From positions 152,006,575 through 152,070,574 of the forward strand of contig NC_134455.1 in the NCBI RefSeq assembly GCF_047948215.1: a DNA stretch of 64,000 nucleotides, read 5' to 3'. The position numbers and the translations under genes were made by a program. A model generated the notes under the pieces. That model was not told the DNA's origin. It made no database searches and was given only the letters and a program-made list of their open reading frames with translations. This DNA comes from Lycorma delicatula (Eukaryota; Arthropoda; Insecta; Hemiptera; Fulgoridae). Shown in pieces: positions 11,629 through 23,582 of this stretch (positions are counted from its first letter, which is position 1; the number at the start of each line of letters is the position of its first letter).

Positions 11629-12396
11629 GCCCCTAACAACTACTGAAAGAGCTGCTGCCCTCTTTCAGGAATCATTCCTTAGTCTGGCTCTCAACAGATA
11701 CCTCTTCGATATGGTTGCACCTTCGGTCCAGCTACTCTGTATCACTGAGCACTCAAGCCCCCTCACCAACAGCAAGGTCTCATGATTCATAAAGGAGGAA
11801 AATTTAAATTTAAAATTTTTAGATTATTTATTATAAAATAAGATATAAATAAATATATTAATTTTAAATTTACTATATCCACTGGCTCTACAGTTAACAG
11901 TAGTTTCATTATCATAAATGTATCTTTTGCTTATACCAAAAAGACAAAAATACCAAAAATACATTTAACGTAAATATTTATTTTAGTTCTCAGCATTAAA
12001 AAGCATTTTCTATTACCACCTGCAGTAGTAAATTCTTTTTAGTTCAGCTATCATCTTTCAAAAAGTAATATACATGTTGTTCTAAATAACTGTTTATTGC
12101 CTTGATCAGTAAACATTATTGCTTATGTTTATCAACAGTTCTATTCTGGACTTTGCACACTTTTTTAGCATAATTGATTCAGTCCCTGATGGAAACAATC
12201 ATCTGAATCTAATGAAGATTTTAGAATTACCTTTGAGTTTTTAGATAAATAAGATTCTAGATGACCAAATTTTTACTTTCATTGTAAAACTGTTAGTATT
12301 GTCAAAAGAATTATTTTGGTACAATTACTTAATATAATATTTTTTAAATACCTCCTTATTGCTAAAATAATTGCAGAAATAACCTAAAATTTGTGG

Positions 12397-13542
12397 ATGT
12401 TTTTAAAGTAAGGTCTGTTTTGAATTTGCTATCTGTATACATGATGTAAACAGATGGTTTTGTTGTTTATATTCATCCTTTTATAATAAGTGCTAAAATA
12501 CATCAGCCCACCAAGTCTGAAGTTTGAGCAGTAATCTGATTTTTTATAGCAAACACCAATTCTGTGGCTGAAATTCACAGAAAATTTCTGACATTTACAG
12601 GTACTATGAGTGATGCTAATTTCAGAGTTAGTGGTGCCATTATTTCGAGAAGAGTGAACAAAGTTTGTATTTAAGAATGTAGCATTGGTTCTCAGTGATA
12701 ACGGATGACGTAATTAAAAAATTTGACAAAATATTTTTTAGTAAACTGGCTGTTCACATGTCTTTTTAATGTTTAACAATCTGATTTATGAAGTTTTTAC
12801 AAAAATTGGGTTATAAAAAATTACATGTCAGATGGGTGCCAAAGATGTTAATTGATATACACAAGGAAAAACACCTTGCTGCTCTGCATGAATTATTGCA
12901 GAATTATGAAAATTAAGGTTTTAGATTGTTTGATCACGTTGTTACTGAAGATAAAACCTGGATTTCTTATTCAAACATCAAGACAAAACAACTATCAACA
13001 ACAAAGCATCAAGACTAACAACAACAGTAGCTACTTCACCAAGTAGCTATTGGTTTTTGAGACAAAATGTGTGTCTTGCTGGTCATATTTAGTGATCACA
13101 GAATCACAATGAAAGCCACTACATATTGCAAAATGTTAAAAAATCTCAGAAGAGATGTAAGGAACAAATGGTGTAGGTTGTTGTGCAGGATTTTGTTTTT
13201 GCACGACAGTGCCTGGTCACATATGACAAATCAGACAGGAAAGATTTTGTTGGAAAATTTGCAATCATCCAGCTCTAATATAGCTTCTAGCAATTTTTTT
13301 TTCTCTTTTTCTTCACTGTGGCTTGCATCACAAAGGTTGGACAGTAATGACAATGAAAAATGGTGTTACTCAGTACTTTAAGTCACTGGCGGCAGAATTT
13401 CCTGAAGAAGAAATGAAGAAGCTAGTGAAACTGAAAAATGTGTTAAGTTTAAAGGCAGCTGTCTAGAAAAGTAGTAAATAAATGTACTTTTTATGCACAA
13501 GTAATAATCTTTATTTAATAGCGGACCTTAATTTAAAAACAT
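12397..13542 (+). mobile_element. Decayed mariner DNA transposon
   Basis: Imperfect terminal inverted repeats: 12397-12425 starts ATGTTTTTAAAGTAAGGTCT, and the complement of 13513-13542 starts ATGTTTTTAAATTAAGGTCC. Between them the + strand encodes mariner transposase debris: W-V-P-K-x-L...HKEKHLAALHELLQNYEN, a VVTEDKTWISY block (the first catalytic block, normally G-D-E-T-W), and the A-R-Q/FLHDSAWSH block corresponding to the second Asp (13198-13225). Numerous stops and frameshifts. Size about 1.15 kb, close to intact mariner. Confidence 0.8.
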
Positions 13543-14602
13543 GCCTCATGTAAAAATCGATATTTTACAGAAGTTTTATCAAAGCTACAGAAACTGCATG
13601 TACAAAAAAGGGAGGGGAACTATGTTTTCCCACAGTTTTCTATAAATGTTGTGTGTCTTGCTGTATTTAGAAGTACTTAATAAAATAATGTAGAACAGAA
13701 CAAGGTTTAATTTAATACATACTGCTTTTCTAATTGTTAGTTGTAGTCACAACATCTGAAACTCCAGATATGTTCTTTTATTAGCCTGGCTATGAAATAG
13801 CACATTTTAAAAACTTCCTGAGGGTTAGCATTGCTGACATTGCACAAAGGAATGAATACTGAATTGACAATAGATACAAAAAATGTATTTTAATCACTTT
13901 ATAGCTAATGTTAAGTAGTGTTCTCTTCTCATAAATGCAGTAACACAAAATTTACCCTTGCATAATTTCAACTACTTTATAAAATTAACAGTATGAACAC
14001 AAACAAATTGTTGACCTAAACCAATCATCAAGTAACCAACAAAACCATTTTTTTTTTTTTTTTTCAAAAGTCAGAGGAAATTTCTATTACATGCTTATGG
14101 TACTCCTAACTATCCATTCATGTAACTACTCTCAGCTTTTAGAATTATTTCTCAGTCGTAACATTTTCTAACTATCTCATTGACACAAGTCACAAATTTA
14201 CCAAACTTGACAAAAACCTGATACTCTTCATATACACACACATACACAAAAGGACATCTAACATATTAAAATAAGTTAACATACAAAATACACAACAGTA
14301 TACTAATTGTACCGACACAGTTCCAAATTGCACATACTTTCCACTAAATCCTTAACATTCATCTATATAAATAAAATTTAAAAAAACTACCAGCAATAAC
14401 ATTAGCTAATACCCATGTGTTGGTTCCAAAGGTGACTGAAAATGTTTTGAAATAAGTTTTTAAAAATTTTATTATTCTGTTCAATTTGGTTTAGTGTGTC
14501 ATTATTCCAATTTTAAATTAGAAAAAATTCTTTAATTTTTCTTTTTCGTGTGATTTTATTGTTACATTGTTAAAATTTTATTCTTTTATACTCATTTTTT
14601 AG
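13543..14602. other. UBL7 intron, unassigned
   Basis: AT-rich with a poly-T run (about 14046-14064) and short CA-rich patches. Nothing coding recognised; it ends in the polypyrimidine tract before the exon at 14603. Confidence 0.5.
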
Positions 14603-14736
14603 AAACTTAGTCGGCCTGATATCCTGGATAATATTATAATGATAACTCCAGGCTTAAGTCAGGATCCAGTTGCTATATCTATGATTCAAGATCCAGAATT
14701 ACTTGTTCGAATGGGAGATATTGATACTGTTCGACG
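14603..14736 (+). CDS. UBL7: UBL7 exon, conserved central helical block
   Basis: Acceptor TTTTTTAG (to 14602), donor CGACG|GTATGT (14737). It reads KLSRPDILDNIIMITPGLSQ followed by DPVAISMIQDPELLVRMGDI and DTVR, visible residues 70-113, and ends with two bases of an Arg codon. The A/TPGLS-x-DP-x-A-x-x-(L/M)-(L/I)-Q-D motif is a hallmark of UBL7, which makes this one of the strongest family-identifying exons here. The intron before it is 9.2 kb and carries an RTE LINE (-) and a mariner. Confidence 0.95.
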
Positions 14737-16677
14737 GTATGTTTAATCATTTTTATTATAGATTTAATTATATTTTAATGGGTTTTTTAATTCCTAGATA
14801 TTTGTATTATTTTAATAGCTCAAAGCTTTTTTTGCATTGTACGTATTTGAAGGGAATGTTTAACCTTTAGATATAATCATAATTTTGAATTTTAAAATAC
14901 AAGATATATGAAGAGGTAAGAGATAAGTCTTTGAAGTCATTGAGATAAGTCCTTTGTCATCTATTCATTTGCCCTGAATGCATGAAACAGATTGATCTAA
15001 CCTTTTGCTCTGACTGTTAGTTTGTGTATACTTAAAATATCTTTTTTATATTTAATAAGTGTTCTGCATAAACATCAAAATATACTTTATTCATGTTATT
15101 GGGGAAAAATAGTGTATAAAAATCTGTAGACTAATACCAGTCTTCATCAGATATGTGCAGTCTACACTTTATATGGAAACGATACTTTTGACTATATTTT
15201 GTTAGAAGCTCACAGGTAGAGGTTAAACTGAACAGTTAACAGCCTTCATCAGTTGAAGATTTTATTATTTAGATACTAACTGGTCAGGGCTTCCTTTGCT
15301 AACCTAACCATCTAGCCAGGGGGCTCTATCCCCTGGACTCCTGATGTGTTCGTTATTCACATGATTGTGAAAATATTAAATATTTCACAGATGTTCATTA
15401 AAGAAAAAAAAAATTAGTCATTTTACTGTATTATATTTTTGTAGCCATGGTAAGAGAAATATAACGAAGTAAAAAGTTTAATATTTATTTCTTTAATAAA
15501 TATGTTTAATATATTAACTCCCAAAGGGGCTAGACCTTAATCTAGGCTTAAAACCTTCCCTGTGTTAATACAAATATATCCTGAAAATTTGAAAGCATTC
15601 AGTTGGTTGATTATTGCATGATGCTATTGTAAACAGACAAATCTGCAAACTTGAGCATTTATTTATAAAAATTTATGTAGGCAAAACATTTGCTTTGCAA
15701 AATCTTCAGAAATAGAAAATAGTTTTTTAAAATTGTCAACCTAATTCAGATAGTTAAGGGAATATCCCCACTGTCCTTAGATTGCAATTTTTTTTTTTTT
15801 TTAAAGCATAGAGTCAAAAGGACATGTGAATTTTAAACTTAAAATATTTTGAAGAGCACATCAGTTTGTCCTAATTTATTAACTTACACTATGTGGAGAT
15901 TTATGAAGATCCAAGTGAATTGGTAACATATTTTTATCAGATATTAGATATTTTTTATACAGGCATTAAAGCTTACTAATATTAAATCTGATTAATTAAG
16001 GAATTGAAGTCGTTGAATTTATTTCATGTTTAATTAAATTTTCCATTGTGAATTTATTGCTGAGTGAGTAGCTTGTTGAATCCTTAGTACTAACATTGTA
16101 AGAACATTAGTTCTTTCATATATAATCTTCTAAGGTAGCCAATAATTGCTCATCACATGGTTAACATTCCCATTAGTGATTGTACTAATATAGTATAACC
16201 ACACTTAGGTAGATTCTATTCACCCAGATTATCCAGCATCATTCAGCATCAGATTTTATTAAGTACAAGTTGATAATAGTTGTTGTATGAATAGTTGTTC
16301 TGAATTGCAGAATAGTTTATTCATTTTTTAAAATTAAATAATTTAATTTTTTCTATTTAATTATCAATAAATTAAACATAAATTCAGTAAATTCAGATGT
16401 TTGGTATAGCGTATTTGTTTAAAACGCATAGACTGCAATAGCATGTTGAACTTGGCAGTCTTCTTTTCAAGAAATGTATATAATGAAGTGACTTGTCTTA
16501 TTCAATATTTTGTAGGCCTGTATTCTTCAAAGTTAATTTAATTACAAGCAGAGCCAACATTACAAATAATATTGAATAAATTTTGTGTTTTATACTTAAC
16601 CTTTATTATAATTTAAATAATTATATGACATATTTGGATTATGAAGAATTTCATTCATCCAGACCATGTTCACTTCC
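14737..16677. other. UBL7 intron 3, unassigned left part
   Basis: Noncoding AT-rich sequence. Locally GC-richer strings at 15290-15350 and 15520-15600 look like remnants of a noncoding repeat, but I cannot assign a family. Confidence 0.4.
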
Positions 16678-16943
16678 ATCTAGTCCTGGGGTGGGGAAAT
16701 ACTTTTAACCATGGGCCATAAAGGTGTTTTTTAGTGCATCATGTGGGCATGATGCAATGGTGCTTGTGTGACAACCTTTTGCAGTGCCCCTATTGTCTGC
16801 TGTTGTCAACCGGATAGTAGTCCAGGGAGGGGAACACCCCCTTCTTGGTAAAAGTTTTTTTTAAAATTACAATGCATTTTATACCTTTAATTTTATATTT
16901 TTTGTTTTAAATAAGTCCCAGGTGGGGGCTTACAGACGTGGTG

Positions 16944-17018
16944 AACACGCATAATAATATAATATAATATATAACGCATAATAATATAATATAATATATA
17001 ACGCATAATAATATAATG
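16944..17018. repeat. 27-bp tandem repeat, about 2.6 copies
   Basis: The unit starts ACGCATAATAATATAATATA and repeats with a 27-base period inside the hAT element. The last copy is truncated into the palindrome at 17017-17039. Confidence 0.8.
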
Positions 17019-17039
17019 CAGGGTCATGATGACCCTGCA
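17017..17039. repeat. Perfect 11-bp hairpin with a 1-base loop
   Basis: TGCAGGGTCAT G ATGACCCTGCA. The arms are exactly complementary. It lies directly after the 27-bp tandem array near one end of the hAT element, where subterminal structure is common. Confidence 0.85.
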
Positions 17040-18932
17040 TGTGGGTATGCGGGTCAACCAGTCAGATGTAAAATTTACACATTAATTTCAAGGAATGTGA
17101 AGCAAAAAAGGCATCGATGACTAAACAGATATTTTTATAAATTTATAACTTTGCTTTTATTTTTATTACAAACATCATGTAAAAACAATTATTAATTAAT
17201 ATATACTTAATGTGATATCTCAAATGTTCATTTGCGATTCATCCAAATTAGGTTCCAATTCACTTATAGCAATGTAAATTTTCATCAGTCATTTGTGATC
17301 GTTATGTCTTTTTCATGTACTTCATTAACAAAAACGTTGTTTCACATAAGTATGTCAATTCAAACATAAATATATATTTTTTGACAATCCAGAAAATTTT
17401 TGAATTTATCTGCATTCAGAGAACCATAAAATACTATTAATTTGCTTGAATGAAACCTTTCCTTTAACAAATGATCCAACTGCAAATCAATCAGTTATAA
17501 CTGAATCTGAACTGGAGCATCCTGCCCTTAAAATTAAATGTGTATTTATTATTGACAAATCTTTTTCAGTTTTTTTAAGGTCTTCAAATCTTGTACCAAA
17601 TTTTTTTTATTATTATTATTATCTTATATTATTTTTCCATACTTATAAAATCATAATTTCTCAAGTTTTTTCATCATGATTTCAATGTTGGAAAGTGATT
17701 TAAATGTTTCTCATTTAAATTTTCAGCAAATAAATTAAGTTTTGTCATAAATGCTCATAATTTTTGAGTGTATATTAAAAACATATTGCTTTTTTCTTTG
17801 CAGTGCAATACTTAGTTCACTCATACTTATTTAAGTGTGTCAACAGAAAAGGAGAAACCATTTAACCATTCCTCATTCTGCAATTCAGGAGTCTTTTAAT
17901 TTTTTCTTTAATTGACAAGAAACTTACGATTTTATCAATCAAACTGTTAAATCTCTTCAAAACCTCACTGATGGTAAGCCATTTCACTTCTTCATGATGC
18001 AGTATTTCATAAAATTCACTTACAAATCTTTTAAGAATTTGGTAAACTGCGAATGATTTAAGACTCATCCCTGGATAAAATTCACTATTTTTGTTACAAC
18101 GTTAATGACATTACCCAGCTTTAAAACTTTTTTTTACAGAGCTCTTCTTGATGAATGAAGAAGTGCATACAAATTATTTCATGTTACAGCTGCATCTCTT
18201 TTATTTTATCACTGAATCTTTTTAATAAACCCACATATTTTCTTGTTAAAACTAGGACAGCCATCCATGGTGATGCTTACTACTTAGTCCCAAGTTAAAT
18301 GCATTTTAATTAAACATTCCTCAACAGCCATAAAAAAGTGGGAGTGGCAGTCGTATCTTTCATCAAATGTATGCAATGAGTTCCTCGTTAATTTTGAATT
18401 TTTTGTCTATGCCAAGAATAAATATTAATAATTGGCTTGTGACAGTTATAACGCAGGACTAATCTAAATTGAGAGAACAATAATTAAAATTTGCAGTGTT
18501 TTTTCTTAGCTGATCAAATAAATTCTGTGAAATATTTTCAATCCGCCATAATATTGTTCTTCTAGAAAGGCTTATATTTTCACGTATTTGTTTCTTTTCA
18601 GGACAACATATTTGCGAAAATTTTACCATATATTCCATGACAAACTCTGCTTTAGCAGACTATTTACACATTGAAGCTGGTGTAGCTGAATTTATTAAAG
18701 CGTCAGACTGTTTACACAACTTTGCACAACATAACTAGCTTTCATGGCTGCTTTGTCAATATTGTTTTGTTTTGTGAAGATATTCTATTTTTTTAAGTTC
18801 TCTGCAATATTTCAAAGTTCCTTTAAAGAAACTAATTCATAATTTGAATAATTTTTTGAAAAGTTCCTCTTTAGATTATATTCTTTGAATACAGCAATTG
18901 TCTCTTGACAAACTAAACAGATTGCTTAAGCA

Positions 18933-19050
18933 AATTGCACCCAACATTGGCAGAAGTTTTATAATAATATTGTTGCTGCTGTTCATGAGGAAGCTTTAGT
19001 AGGTAATGGCAGTAATGATTCAGGTATGTCTTCTAGCTATTTATATTCAC
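18933..19050 (+). pseudogene. Captured, decayed copy of UBL7 exon 4 inside the hAT element
   Basis: This 118-bp segment aligns along its whole length with 19613-19729 of the real exon. Long identical stretches include AATTGCACCC, CATTGGCAGAAG, GCTGTTCATGAGGAAGCTTT and GGTAATGGCAGTAAT. By eye it has around 15 mismatches and one inserted base. The exon frame reads LHPTLAEVL then TAA, so it is broken. It is oriented like UBL7 and opposite to the hAT transposase, and it begins exactly where the transposase N-terminus should lie, directly before the AICLVC zinc finger. Neither the exon's own acceptor nor its donor is preserved. Confidence 0.88.
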
Positions 19051-19604
19051 AAAATTAAACTAAACAAAAGTTTTTTAAAATTATATTTTACTGGATATTT
19101 TTTACAGGCAAGTGATCACTTTCCCTTGAAAAATATCCAGTATTCTTAGAGTTTGGTATACTTTGACGTAAATCACATACAAAATATAAGTTTACAGTGA
19201 GAAAGCACATTGTGTATTGATTGAGTTCCACAACTTGCTAACTTGCCACTACTGTTCTCACTACAATCCCCCCCAAGCTTCAAGTCAAGCATATACACTG
19301 TAACTAAATTTACAGTTGTGCTGCCGATTTCAGTAGTTTGCTTATAAAATTGGGAGAAAAGAGATGAAAATATCTTTGCACAGTATTTCATAACAGGCAT
19401 GATTAAGCAATTAAAAGGGCTGCAATCGACCCGTGGGCCAGCTTTTGCCCACCCCTAATTTAGTCTAATTGATTGAAATTGTACTATACTTCTGTTAGTC
19501 TTATTGTAAAATTTCTTAATGTACTTTGATAAGATTGTCAAATTGATTTTGTTGGCAAGATCAAAAGATCAAAGTTAACAATTTATTTTATTTTTATTGT
19601 TCAG

Positions 19605-19770
19605 AATTGTGGAATTGCACCCTGCATTGGCAGAAGCTGCTAATAATATTGCTGCAGCTGTTCATGAGGAAGCTTTAGCAGGTAATGGCAGTAATAATTC
19701 AGCTACATCTTCTGGATATTCATATTCACTTGATGCATTAAGTGATGATGATGAAATGGATTCATCTCAG
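19605..19770 (+). CDS. UBL7: UBL7 exon 4 of those visible, HPAL motif and acidic segment
   Basis: Acceptor TTGTTCAG (to 19604), donor CAG|GTGAAT (19771). After completing the Arg codon it reads IVELHPALAEAANNIAAAVH then an alanine/serine/asparagine-rich stretch and SLDALSDDDEMDSSQ (visible residues 114-169). HPAL and the serine-rich run leading into an L-S-D-D-(D/E) cluster are conserved features of UBL7. A degraded second copy of 19613-19729 sits upstream at 18933-19050 inside a hAT transposon. Splicing to that copy would give a stop codon early in the exon frame. Confidence 0.94.
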
Positions 19771-20576
19771 GTGAATAAAAGAATCAAATTACACTATAAC
19801 ATTAAAATAGTGTCTTATTTATTTTCTTTAATGTACAATAATATGTTCCCACAGTATTTGAAAAATATTAAGTTTATGATGAATTAGTTCTGCAGTTTGT
19901 ATTATGATCAAGTGGCCTATTCCCAATATTAAAATTTCATTATCCCACTTTAAAAGCAGTATAGGTAATGCAACAATGAGCCAACCCAGGTAGCTGACTA
20001 GTCCACATCTTTCTGTTTTTATGCGGCAGAAACATATATATATGTTCTGAAAATATTGCTGAACGGGGTCAAAGGAATTAAATTTCATTTAAATAAGTTT
20101 ATATCTTCATTGCCACAATTTTTTACTGTTATCATTTTGGCTTTTCTTGATTTATCAATCAGATCAGATTTGTAATTATTCAGAATAAATCCCCTACTTC
20201 TGGTCACACATGTGTAGCCAGTGGTCATGATTTTAGGTTTGCAGAACAGGGAAAAAGGAAAGGTTACAATATTTTTGTTCCAGAATAGTACATAGGTGTC
20301 GTAGTTAATGTAAGGACACCACAGCATTTTACTATCTGACTTAAAAAATTGGCATTTTGTTTTAATGACTAGCTTAGTTAAAAAAAAATTTCCTTAGAAA
20401 ACTACAGCTATAGCTAATGAAAAATTTGATTTTAATTAGATAATGTTGTTTTTGAAAGATTACCTATGTTTATAAAAAATTAAATGAAGTCACAGTAAAA
20501 TAGAAATCATGAAAAGATGATATGTCAGAACAAAGAAGGTAGTCTTCTGTTAAATCTTTTCATTTTTGTTAAAAAT
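19771..20576. other. UBL7 intron 4, left part, unassigned
   Basis: AT-rich noncoding sequence between the exon 4 donor and the RTE insertion. No supported gene. Short open frames on the - strand here lack any family signature. Confidence 0.45.
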
Positions 20577-21466
20577 TAAAATGGAGCTATACTCTCTTCC
20601 TTGCTTTATTAATATACAGAATGACTAATATTACATATATAAATCCTGTTGTGAGACAAAAGTCTCCAGGGTAAGCAGTAAAACAGTAAAATTTCAATTC
20701 AATTTGGTCTCATTGAACGGAGTGTCATTCTAGAGTTCATTCTATCGTCGAGCCATTGACAAGTTTATATGGTCAAGCCATGTTTCAATCGTCGATCTTC
20801 CAACTGCCTACACCAACTGTTCTTCGGTCTTCCTCGTTTCTTTTGCTGGATATCAAGAGCCATTATCTTTTTTGTAGCACTTGAAGGGTGCTGAGAATCA
20901 AACTTTTCGAACCAATCGTTTCGCTCTCGAGTGATTTTCTTCACCACTGACTCTTTTATTTGAAGGGAGCCTCGTATTCATTCGCTTCCGATGCGGTCCA
21001 ACTTAGTCACACCAAGAGACATTCGACACATTTTCATCTCTGCAGTCGTGAGATCTCGATCAAACTGCTCGTATCGTGTCAACACTTTGCTCCATATGTA
21101 AATTCGGGTCTAACCACTGTAGTATTCATTTGGCCCTTAAGTTTTGGAGGCATACGCTTGTCGCAAAGAACAGCCGAAATCTGCTGCCACTTCAACCATG
21201 CCACAGTGATTCAATGATTCACATCTTGCTCACAGCCGCCTCTTTGATTCAACATAGATCCAAGATACTTAAAACTTGTACACTTCGTCATAACTTGACC
21301 CTTGATCATAATGTCAGGCGATGGTGCTTGTGCGTCGCTGAATGGCAAGAACATATATTCCGTTTTGGATTCACTTACCTTCAGACCGTGACTTTCAAGT
21401 GCACATTTTCAGCGATTAAAAACATCCTACAGCACCGCAACACTTTCACTAGCGAGACCCACATCG

Positions 21467-22669
21467 TCAGCAAAAAGTAAGCTCAGCAGCATTAATAACA
21501 ATGTTAAAGAGTAGTGGGCTCAGCACGCTGCCTTGGTGTACCCCCATGTTCACATGAAAAGCCGTTGATGTTCCTGCCATGCATCTCACCCTTGTGGTCG
21601 CATCGCAATACATGTCCACAATGATTTCAACATATCGTTCTGGAACACCGTGACTTCTCAATGCCGTCCATATCAAATCTCGCGGCACACGATAGAAAGC
21701 TTTCTCAAGGTATATGAATATCATATGCAAATTCCTAGCAGCATCTCTAAACTTTTCCACCAGTATACGCATAGCTTGAATTGCATCCACTGTTGATCTG
21801 CCAGGCACGAAACCACATTGATTAACGTGAATTTTTGACAGTACAATTTTCATCAGGCGGTTGTTAATGACTCTTTCCCAAAGCTTCATAGTGTGCAACA
21901 GTAGTTTTATACCTCTGTAATTGCCGCATTTTCTGGAGTCTCCTTTGCCCTTGAAGAACGGAAAGAGGAAGCTTTGACGAAAAGCCGCAGGCATCGAGCT
22001 TCCGTTTTTTATTTTGTTGAACAAAATACAGAGAAAGAGGATGCCGATCGCTCTAACAGACTTCCATAGCTCTATGGGCGCTTCGTCCGGTCCCACTGCT
22101 TTACCTCTTTTAATTTCTTTCAGTGCAGCTTCGACCTCCAATTCGGTTATGTCTTCCACTTCTTCGCCTAAGACGGGTTCACAGGATGGGTATTTGGTTC
22201 GTGGGAACTCCTCGTTCAACAGATTATCAAAGTAGTCTCTCCATCCCTGAGTTATGTCGTGGTCGTCAGTAAGCAGCCTGTCATTTGCATCCTCAATAAA
22301 CTTAGGTGAAGTTATTGCTTTTGCATTGTTTCGACGCTGTGCAGCCACTTTAAAGATCAACCCCCCGCCGTCCGGAGATTCGAGATCTTCATAGAACTTT
22401 TGACACGCAGCAGCTTTGGCTTTAGCTACTTCTTTTGCCGCGGCTTTCTTCGTTTCAACTTCTTGTTGTCTTAGCCGCTCTTTATCTATTGTTAGTAGTG
22501 GATCACACTTCGACCACACCCTGAATGCTGCCCTCTTGGCCACTACTGCCTTCTTGACAGTGTAGCCTTTCATAAACCAGGCTTCTCTTCCGTTTCTCAA
22601 TTGACCTTTCGATACTCCAAGCAGTTCTTTAGCTTCCAACAAACAGAACTCTTGGAATGCCTGCCACAT
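21467..22669 (-). pseudogene. RTE LINE reverse transcriptase (400-codon open segment)
   Basis: Contains a lysine-rich linker, then GKAVGPDEAPIELWK (block 1), FFKGKGDSRKCGNYRGIKLL, QCGFVPGRSTVDAIQAMRIL, HMIFIYLEKAFYRVPRDLIW and GVHQGSVLSPLLFNI. Block 3 normally has F-x-D-L-E-K-A; here the catalytic Asp is Tyr (IYLEKAF), so this copy cannot be active even without frameshifts. The A-D-D block follows just past the open frame (FCADDVGLASES, about 21485-21440) after a frame break. Confidence 0.9.
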
Positions 22670-23003
22670 CTCGCCAGCATCCAGTTCAGCCTCTGCCTCG
22701 ACAACATCATGAATCTAGCCTTGCAATTCTGTCAGAAGCTGCACGCCCTGTTCAGTACCCAGTCTTTGCCATCGAATCTTTTCCAATTTAACCGACTTGT
22801 CTATAGTTCGAGAAGCAACCGGAAGGCGCATTTCAGTCAGTAGCAAACGATGTTGATCCACAATGTCCTCTCCCAAGATGACCTTACAATCCCTCACAAG
22901 CTTTCTCATGTCGGCAGTGCACAAATGATCTGGGTTGTACGGCCCCCACTGCTGTAAGTGATCAGGTGACGGGGCTGTATTCTGAAGAAAGTGTTCAGTA
23001 TCG

Positions 23004-23582
23004 CTAACTCATGAGCCTTGGCAAGTCGAAGTATCTCATTTCCCTGCTCATTTCTGCAGCCATATCCGTAACCACCATGCTTTTATCGCCTTGATTTTGT
23101 GTGCCGACATGTCCGTTGAGATCCGCACCAGAAACACCCTCTCGCTCGCTCTTGGGGAGTTTTTTAAGCAAGTTCTCCAGTTCAAGCCAAAAAGCCTCTT
23201 TCTCTGCTGCTGGACATCCTGTTTGAGGTGCATAGGCACTGATGATGTTCCAAATTCCCCTGTCGATCACCAACTTAATGCTCATCAGGCGGTCACTGAC
23301 TTTTTCAATATCGACGATGTTGTTTTGTAGCTCTTGACATAGTATGATGCCGACTCCATTTCGATGATTCTCGAGCCCGTGATAGTGTAGTTTAAATTTC
23401 TTTGTGTTCGTATCCAAAAAACGGGTCTTGTTTGCTTGGTTACGCCACTTTGTTTCTTGGACACACAGAACATCCAATCTCCATCTCTTCATCACATCCT
23501 CCAGTTGGTAGCTCTTTCCGTTCATGCTACCCACGCTCCATAAGCCAGTGCGCAAAGTCCTGGGTCCAATTGGATGCTTCAT
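23004..23582 (-). pseudogene. RTE LINE endonuclease
   Basis: Open for 192 codons from an ATG. Reads W-S-V-G-S-M-N-G-K, LDVLCVQETKWR (catalytic Glu), NGVGIIL, DRLMSIKLVI, IISAYAPQTGCP, and SGADLNGHVG, in the order seen in RTE endonucleases. The frame is lost before the final SDH-type block. The following segment at 22924-22715 (CKVILGED...QHRLLLTEMRL) continues the protein in another frame. Confidence 0.88.

Larger units (their letters stand above)
8541..11809 (-). mobile_element. RTE/BovB-like LINE, nearly full length
   Basis: About 3.3 kb on the - strand, antisense to UBL7. From its 5' end near 11785 it carries an endonuclease (11628-10640), a reverse transcriptase ORF of 566 codons (10630-8930), and a C-terminal tail (9012-8644). 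A 3' UTR follows that reads, on the + strand, CTTCAGTCATTTGACTGG at 8552-8569 and ends in a poly-T run. TTAAAATTTTT occurs on both sides (8530-8540 and 11810-11820), a candidate target duplication, though AT-rich and so not conclusive. Only a few frameshifts and stops interrupt it, so it is younger than the other LINE debris nearby. Confidence 0.85.
16686..19457 (-). mobile_element. hAT DNA transposon (ZBED5/GTF2IRD2-like transposase relic)
   Basis: 2772 bp bounded by short terminal inverted repeats: CTGGGGTGGGGAAA at 16686, and the complement of the right end TAGGGGTGGGCAAA at 19457. The 8-bp target duplication is ATCTAGTC (16678-16685) / ATTTAGTC (19458-19465), one mismatch. The - strand gives a zinc-finger start AICLVCQETIAVFKEYNLKR (about 18930-18870), KAAMKASYVVQS, FPEKK-like CCPEKKQIRENISLSRRTI, QLLIFILGIDK, ITMDGCPSF (about 18260), and the catalytic-region block EVKWLTISEVLKRF (about 17980-17940). 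It is full of stops. Eight-base duplication, terminal repeats and transposase agree on hAT. It carries a copy of UBL7 exon 4 (18933-19050). Confidence 0.88.

Noticed and set aside
8530..11820. TTAAAATTTTT as proof of the RTE insertion boundaries
   Set aside because: Kept only as a candidate: the motif is so AT-rich that a chance match in this sequence is quite possible, unlike the 16-bp duplication at 20577/24125.
16944..17018. CRISPR-like array
   Set aside because: Repeats are adjacent with no unique spacers, in eukaryotic transposon DNA.
18933..19050. Alternative, functional mutually exclusive exon of UBL7
   Set aside because: No matching acceptor and donor at its edges, and the exon frame contains an early TAA. 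It lies inside hAT terminal repeats, so capture by the transposon explains it better.
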